Below are positions 29,769 to 35,127 of a stretch of 35,127 nucleotides of DNA, piece after piece (position 1 is the first letter of the stretch; the number at the start of each line of letters is the position of its first letter). Both the position numbers and the translations under genes were made by a program. Where the stretch lies: assembly GCA_945861775.1 (NCBI GenBank), contig CAMAVT010000006.1, positions 1 to 35,127 of the forward strand, given 5' to 3'. The stretch comes from Bifidobacterium breve (GTDB taxonomy: Bacteria; Actinomycetota; Actinomycetes; S36-B12). The notes under the pieces are model-generated. The model searched no databases, was not told the origin of the DNA, and saw nothing but the letters and a program-made list of their open reading frames with translations.

Positions 29769-30527
29769 ATGCTCGATGCACTGGGTGAACCACAGTCCGT
29801 TCTCGTCCTGGGTGGAACGAGCGAAATCGCACTGGCAACTATCAAAGAGATGCCCAGGCACCGACTCCGCAGAGTTCTTTTAGCGGGCCGTCCCTCTGAA
29901 TCACTTGATGCGGCAGTTGCGCAACTCAAGGCCCTCAACATTGCGGGTGTTGAGTCAATTGAATTCGATGCAAAAAACACAGGCACCCACGGCGCGATCA
30001 TTGACGCAGCTTTTGATACCTCTGACATTGATGTAGTGATCTTGGCATTCGGTGTTCTCGGTGACCAAATGACCGCGGAGGAAGACCCAAGCCATGCCGT
30101 TGAAATCGCAACAGTGAATTACACCGGTTCGGTCAGTGCTGGATTACACATTGCCCGCAGATTAAAAAACCAAGGTCACGGAACACTAGTTGTCCTTTCC
30201 AGTGTCGCTGGAGACCGAGCGCGCCGTTCCAACTTTGTTTACGGATCAACAAAAGCAGGACTTGACGCATTTGCGCAAGGCCTTGATGCTGCCCTAGAAA
30301 AAACCGGCGCCCACGTACTCATTGTGCGACCTGGTTTTGTTCGAACCCGCATGACAAGTCACCTGCCGGAAGCGCCAATGACAACGAACCCAGAAGATGT
30401 TGCAAAAATAATTGTGTCAGCATTGAAGAAGGGCAAGAGCACCGTCTATGCACCCGGACCATTGCGCTTTGTCATGGCTGGACTAAAGACTCTGCCCAAG
30501 CCGCTGTTTCGTAAGCTCCCCAGCTAA
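29769..30527 (+). CDS. dprE2: Decaprenylphosphoryl 2-keto-ribose reductase DprE2 (SDR)
   Basis: VLVLGGTSEIALATIKEM, VVLSSVAGDRARRSNFVYGSTKAGLDAFAQGL; position after dprE1. Confidence 0.9.
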   Translation: MLDALGEPQSVLVLGGTSEIALATIKEMPRHRLRRVLLAGRPSESLDAAVAQLKALNIAGVESIEFDAKNTGTHGAIIDAAFDTSDIDVVILAFGVLGDQMTAEEDPSHAVEIATVNYTGSVSAGLHIARRLKNQGHGTLVVLSSVAGDRARRSNFVYGSTKAGLDAFAQGLDAALEKTGAHVLIVRPGFVRTRMTSHLPEAPMTTNPEDVAKIIVSALKKGKSTVYAPGPLRFVMAGLKTLPKPLFRKLPS

Positions 30528-30541
30528 CTGAGGTAATTGAG

Positions 30542-31273
30542 CTAATTAAGGTCGTATACCGGCCCAAGGGTTTGTCCACCGTCAACGACAAACTCTGATC
30601 CGGTTGAGTAGGTCGCTTCGCTCACCAAGTACAGCATCAGCTTGGCCACTTCTTCGCTATGGCCAATTCTTGGGATCGCTTGACGCTTAAAGCTAATTGA
30701 CAGCCCCGAAGACATATCAGTTTCAATGATTCCGGGGTGGATTGAGACAACTCGAATATTGAATCGACCAAGGTCCAGAGCGGCAGACTTTGTTAGTCCA
30801 CGCACCCCCCACTTACTTGCAACATATGCGGACATGTCGCCGTAACCGACGAGACCGGCAGTTGAAGAAATATTGACTACCACTGCTGAACCGGCTTTTT
30901 TCATCGACTCAGCGCAATGGCGAATTCCAAGGAAAGTCCCGGTGAGATTGATCCCAATGATCCGATTCCATTCATCAAGTTCAGTCGTATCAACTCGACC
31001 AAGACCAACAACTCCGGCGTTATTGATCAAAATGTCAATGGGACCGAATTCTTTTTCCGTTGCCGCAACGGCGGCAATCCAGTCACTCTCAGTTGTGACG
31101 TCGAGGTGTAGGTAGCTCCCCCCAATTTCTTGGGCAAGGGCAGCGCCCTGTTCATCTAGCACATCACAGACAACCACGAAGGCGCCTTCAGCCGCTAAAG
31201 CAGCGCAATGACTTGCGCCCATTCCTTTTGCGCCACCGGTGACCAATGCAACCTTGCCATCAAGTTTTCCCAT
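30542..31273 (-). CDS. SDR-family oxidoreductase (3-alpha/20-beta-hydroxysteroid dehydrogenase / FabG-like)
   Basis: ALVTGGAKGMGASH, NNAG, YVASKWGVRGLTKSAALDLG. Confidence 0.88.
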   Translation of the reverse strand: MGKLDGKVALVTGGAKGMGASHCAALAAEGAFVVVCDVLDEQGAALAQEIGGSYLHLDVTTESDWIAAVAATEKEFGPIDILINNAGVVGLGRVDTTELDEWNRIIGINLTGTFLGIRHCAESMKKAGSAVVVNISSTAGLVGYGDMSAYVASKWGVRGLTKSAALDLGRFNIRVVSIHPGIIETDMSSGLSISFKRQAIPRIGHSEEVAKLMLYLVSEATYSTGSEFVVDGGQTLGPVYDLN

Positions 31274-31294
31274 GCGAGAACCTTAGGTGCAAAA

Positions 31295-32131
31295 CTACTT
31301 TTTGGTGAGGACTCCATTGAGTTCCTCGGGGGTGAAGGGACCGTAGCCACCTTCGCCGGTCGTGAAATGGAAAAGTGCAACGGAGAAAATAGATTGCAAT
31401 GCAGAACTGAGTAGCGCTGAAATCATGATCAACACAAATCCAACGGCGAGTAGAACCAAACCGAGTGAGACAGATGCCCCAGACCCGGTGAGGAGGTAGA
31501 AGCCACCGACTATCAGTGCGATCGCCGGAAGAGTAATTACCAATAGCCGCAATCCAATTCGAACTCCACCGGTAACTTGGGTTCCCCACTTCTCTCTCAC
31601 CATGTGCACGGATGCTTTGAGCGCAGGGACGGCGCTGAGTCCTTTAAGCATGATGTACGGGGTGACAAAGAAAGTAACGATTGACCAGGCAGCTGCACCG
31701 ATTGCAGCGAGAACGTTCCCGGCAACCGCGGCAGCGCCGCCACCATTGCCACGCAGAAGTCCCAAAAGAGCTGACACCACGGCGCGAATAACGGACCAAA
31801 CAAGAAGTGGTCCAAGGCGACGAAAAGCTTTGCCGAAGCCGTAACCAAGGGTTGAGTCACGCCCAGATAGTTCCTCATCAACAGCAGCCACCATGGCTGC
31901 ACCAGAGATGGTGAATGCGAAGTTGATCAGGATCAATCCAATGAATCCGACCACTATCGCCAAAACATTCATGCCTAGGGCGGCCAAGGCAAGTGCACCG
32001 CTACCTAGGATCACTAACGGAATCATGGAAAGCAGGAGTCCCATGATGGGGAACCACAGGAAATATTTATTTTCCTTCAGAAGTCCCCAGCTTTTATTAC
32101 TCAGTGTTTTGCCATCAGCCCATTTACCCAT
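31295..32131 (-). CDS. DUF6159-like membrane protein
   Basis: LSNKSWGLLKENKYFLWFPIMGLLLSMIPL N-terminus, glycine-rich multi-TM body; TAGGAT-N6-ATG. Confidence 0.65.
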   Translation of the reverse strand: MGKWADGKTLSNKSWGLLKENKYFLWFPIMGLLLSMIPLVILGSGALALAALGMNVLAIVVGFIGLILINFAFTISGAAMVAAVDEELSGRDSTLGYGFGKAFRRLGPLLVWSVIRAVVSALLGLLRGNGGGAAAVAGNVLAAIGAAAWSIVTFFVTPYIMLKGLSAVPALKASVHMVREKWGTQVTGGVRIGLRLLVITLPAIALIVGGFYLLTGSGASVSLGLVLLAVGFVLIMISALLSSALQSIFSVALFHFTTGEGGYGPFTPEELNGVLTKK

Positions 32132-32144
32132 GCTTGAATCCTAT

Positions 32145-32696
32145 TCACCTTTGCGAGTTAAGTGTCAAGTCTACGATTTCGCGCAAAAGTTTGGCATCAA
32201 CTTTCCAGTCAACCGGGACTTTGAGAGTCTTCTTGTTCACAACGTAGGGAGCGAGTTGGGTAGCAAGTTCTGTCAGGACCTCTGTTCGGGCCGGGCCCAG
32301 TAAAATGTGTTTCTGGTGAACGGAAACGCCGAGAATATATTGGTCACCGATTTTCCCGAATGGGTGATTCCACGCAATAACAACTTGCATTTTTGAGTAT
32401 TTGTCCGTCATCGTTTTAAAAATTGAACGGACGGTTACCTGCTTGGTTTCGTCAAATTGAGCCAGATACTGATCAATGTTCTTGTACCGGTGTGACGTGG
32501 TTGAACCCCGGGAATAAAGCACCAAAGCATTGGCGTGCGCTTGGGTGAACCCAAAATTTTCCCGCAAATAGGCAATCTGCTCCGGATATTTCCGATCGGA
32601 GATCTCGGCCATCTGGTCAAACCAATAGGACATGGGTTGGTCGTACTTTTTCTCAATCGCCGGGAAATAGGAGGAACGATCAGGATTTGTGGCCAC
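32145..32696 (-). CDS. DUF4287 + DUF5655 domain protein
   Basis: YFPAIEKKYDQPMSYWFDQM ... LRENFGFTQAHANALVLYSRG followed by a C-terminal transporter-associated-like domain. Confidence 0.7.
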   Translation of the reverse strand: MATNPDRSSYFPAIEKKYDQPMSYWFDQMAEISDRKYPEQIAYLRENFGFTQAHANALVLYSRGSTTSHRYKNIDQYLAQFDETKQVTVRSIFKTMTDKYSKMQVVIAWNHPFGKIGDQYILGVSVHQKHILLGPARTEVLTELATQLAPYVVNKKTLKVPVDWKVDAKLLREIVDLTLNSQR

Positions 32697-32763
32697 ATCG
32701 CCATGTTATCTGGGGCGGCCGGTCCATCGAGACAATATTTACAACCATGAGTAGATTTACCCA

Positions 32764-34974
32764 ATGGATCAGATGCTCATTCGCGCCCTCGTGGGCACAG
32801 TACTTTCCCTCGTACTTATCGCCTTTGCCGCAAAACGAGGCTGGTTCCTATTTTCCCTCGCCCGCACCGGACGCCAGTCGGTTGGCCGGTTCACCGATCC
32901 CACGATCCGCGTAGAGGCGGAAGCCACCGAGGTCCTGGGCCAGCGCAAGTTGCTCAAGTGGATCGTGCCTGGAGTTGCACACGTCTTTGCCTTCTGGGGC
33001 TTCCTCGTTCTGGGTTTGACAATTATTGAGGCGTTCGGCGCGCTGTATGTGGCTGACTTTGCTGTTCCCATTATTGGCACCTGGGCGATCGTCGGATTTG
33101 CCGAAGATCTTTTCGCCATCCTCGTACTGGTAGGTATCACCATCTTTGCCCTGATTCGACTGACGAATGACCCGCGCAAGGAAGGTCGGGCTTCACGCTT
33201 TTTTGGTTCCCATACTGCAGGTGCCTGGCTCATTTTGTTCATGATCTTCAACGTTGTCTGGACCCTGTTCCTCTACCGCGCCGCCCAGGTGAACACCGGA
33301 GTATTCCCTTTCCCTGATGGCGCCTTCGCGTCCGAGTACTTTGCAACGTGGTTCAGCGGCCTGGGCGTCCACACAAATGAGTGGATTGAAACGGTTGGCC
33401 TATGGCTCAATATTGGTGTCATCCTCGTTCTGTTGCTCATCGTTCTCAACAGCAAGCACCTTCACATTTTCACCGCACCGGTCAACGTGTACACCTCACG
33501 TCGACCCAACGCTCTTGGTCCACTGCAACCCATCATGTATGACGGAAAGCCACTGAACTTTGAAGACCCTCCCGAGGACGCATTGTTCGGTAAGGGACAT
33601 ATTTCTGAATTTACTTGGAAAAACTACGTTGACTTTATGGCCTGCACTGAGTGCGGTCGCTGCCAAGATCAATGCCCGGCATGGAACACCGAAAAGCCGC
33701 TTAGTCCAAAGCTTTTGATCATGGATCTTCGCGACAATCTTTTCCAGTCCTCGGACTACCTGCTTGCAGCGAAGGGCTCCAATTTGGGTTCCGGTGAACT
33801 CGACGAGACCGCACTGGCGACATTGACTCCCGAGCAACAAGAACTAGTTCAACGGCCATTCATTGGTGACCGCATGGATACCGAACATGGCGGAACCGAT
33901 GGTTACACCTACGACGGTCACCGTGACTTCTCACTTGAACTACCTGTCATGGGCAGTGACGTCCTCTGGTCGTGCACCATGTGCGGCGCCTGTGTTAATC
34001 AGTGCCCCGTTGACATTGAACACATTGATCACATTGCAGACATGCGCCGTAACCAGGTCATGGTCGCATCAGATTTCCCCAGTGAACTCAACGGTATGTT
34101 CAAAAACGTTGAATCCAAAGGAAACCCTTGGGGCATGAACGCCGCCGACCGCAATGCATGGATTTCAGAAGTCGACTTTGAGGTGCGAGTCTTTGGCCGT
34201 AACGGTGAAGACGTAATTCCAGCCGATGTTGACTACCTGTTCTGGGTCGGTTGCGCTGGCGCATTTGAAGACCGCGCAAAAGCCACCACCAAAGCAGTCG
34301 CTGAACTGCTTCACACAGCCGGAGTGAACTTCATGGTTCTGGGTGACGGTGAAACGTGCACCGGTGACCCTGCTCGCCGAGCGGGCAATGAATTTATTTA
34401 TCAAATGCAAGCTATGCAAAATGTCGAGATGCTCAACGAGATAAAGGCAACAAAAATCGTTGTGACATGCCCGCATTGCTTGAACACACTCAAGCGCGAG
34501 TACCCGCAAATTGGCGGTGACTACGACGTTGTCCACCACACCCAATTACTGCGTGAATTGGTCAACAACAATCGACTCACACCCATTACCGAACCTGGCG
34601 AGAGTGTCACCTACCACGACCCCTGTTATCTCGGTCGTCACAACAATATTTATGCACCGCCACGTGAGCTTCTTGAAGCAACGGGTGCAACGAAGATCGA
34701 GATGAAGCGCTCCGGTGACAAGTCATTCTGCTGCGGCGCCGGTGGAGCCCGCATGTGGATGGAAGAGAAAATTGGTACCCAGGTCAACAAGAACCGTGGT
34801 GACGAAGCAATCGCTACGGGTGCAAAGACAATCGCGGTTGCCTGCCCATTCTGTTCCGTCATGCTCAACGACGCTGTTACTTCACGTCAACAAGAAGGCC
34901 TGGCCGAAGGTGTGGTCGTCTCTGATGTTGCAACGCTGCTGTTGGAAGCGACGAGGAGAAAGACTTTCAGCTAA
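32764..34974 (+). CDS. etfD: Membrane-bound Fe-S oxidoreductase (EtfD / heterodisulfide-reductase-like)
   Basis: N-terminal TMs; two 4Fe-4S motifs CTECGRCQDQCP and CTMCGACVNQCP; CCG-type cysteine domains (CPHCLNTL, HDPCYLGRHN, SFCCGAGGARMWMEE). Confidence 0.85.
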   Translation: MDQMLIRALVGTVLSLVLIAFAAKRGWFLFSLARTGRQSVGRFTDPTIRVEAEATEVLGQRKLLKWIVPGVAHVFAFWGFLVLGLTIIEAFGALYVADFAVPIIGTWAIVGFAEDLFAILVLVGITIFALIRLTNDPRKEGRASRFFGSHTAGAWLILFMIFNVVWTLFLYRAAQVNTGVFPFPDGAFASEYFATWFSGLGVHTNEWIETVGLWLNIGVILVLLLIVLNSKHLHIFTAPVNVYTSRRPNALGPLQPIMYDGKPLNFEDPPEDALFGKGHISEFTWKNYVDFMACTECGRCQDQCPAWNTEKPLSPKLLIMDLRDNLFQSSDYLLAAKGSNLGSGELDETALATLTPEQQELVQRPFIGDRMDTEHGGTDGYTYDGHRDFSLELPVMGSDVLWSCTMCGACVNQCPVDIEHIDHIADMRRNQVMVASDFPSELNGMFKNVESKGNPWGMNAADRNAWISEVDFEVRVFGRNGEDVIPADVDYLFWVGCAGAFEDRAKATTKAVAELLHTAGVNFMVLGDGETCTGDPARRAGNEFIYQMQAMQNVEMLNEIKATKIVVTCPHCLNTLKREYPQIGGDYDVVHHTQLLRELVNNNRLTPITEPGESVTYHDPCYLGRHNNIYAPPRELLEATGATKIEMKRSGDKSFCCGAGGARMWMEEKIGTQVNKNRGDEAIATGAKTIAVACPFCSVMLNDAVTSRQQEGLAEGVVVSDVATLLLEATRRKTFS

Positions 34975-34990
34975 GTAACAGTTAGCTGAA
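34966..34990. terminator. Short hairpin between convergent etfD-like and TetR-like genes
   Basis: TTCAGCTAA-GTAACAG-TTAGCTGAA, 9-bp perfect arms that include both stop codons; no clear U-tract. Confidence 0.4.
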
Positions 34991-35127
34991 CACGCGATCA
35001 AGAACCAAATCGATCAACGCGACCCAGTCGTCATTGTTATAAGCGGTGTCGGACACGTCATTGATCACCTGTCCGAGCGTGTAGGCCTGAATCAATACTG
35101 CACCAGCATGCGGATTGAACCGTGTTG
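34982..35127 (-). CDS. C-terminal fragment of a possible TetR-family regulator (truncated by window)
   Basis: Reverse-complement frame reads TRFNPHAGAVLIQAYTLGQVINDVSDTAYNNDDWVALIDLVLDRVFS*, typical of a TetR C-terminal domain. Confidence 0.45.
   Translation of the reverse strand, partial: TRFNPHAGAVLIQAYTLGQVINDVSDTAYNNDDWVALIDLVLDRVFS

Overview
This is a dense actinobacterial chromosomal window (inferred from protein families). It carries about 29 protein-coding genes, including one interrupted gene and one partial gene at the right edge. I saw no tRNA, rRNA, CRISPR array, transposase, phage or recognisable defence genes. Main blocks: secreted glycoside hydrolase and CHASE3/PP2C phosphatase; ppk2-hisC; EamA transporter; cydABDC (bd oxidase and its exporter); a DosS/DevS-like GAF sensor kinase with a convergent DosR/DevR-like regulator; nitrilase-family amidase; L,D-transpeptidase; copC-copD/ctaG; acyl-CoA dehydrogenase and a divergent acyl-CoA ligase; mec-cysO-cysM-moeZ (carrier-protein cysteine synthesis); DUF6069-ubiA-dprE1-dprE2 (decaprenyl-phospho-arabinose pathway); SDR; DUF6159; DUF4287/DUF5655; EtfD-like Fe-S oxidoreductase; and the end of a TetR-like gene. 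The best candidate for something new is the cydABDC-dosS/dosR cassette. It has a DosR-box-like palindrome upstream of cydA, a DosS-like kinase coupled by ATGA overlap to cydC, and a single in-frame TGA inside cydC. Other notable signals are two intergenic tandem-repeat arrays in the mec-cysO-cysM-moeZ cluster that share an AATG..TCC core, a recurring -10-like hexamer placed 6-7 nt before start codons (leaderless architecture), and a predicted Ala at the benzothiazinone-target Cys position of DprE1. All homology calls come from reading motifs, with no database search.
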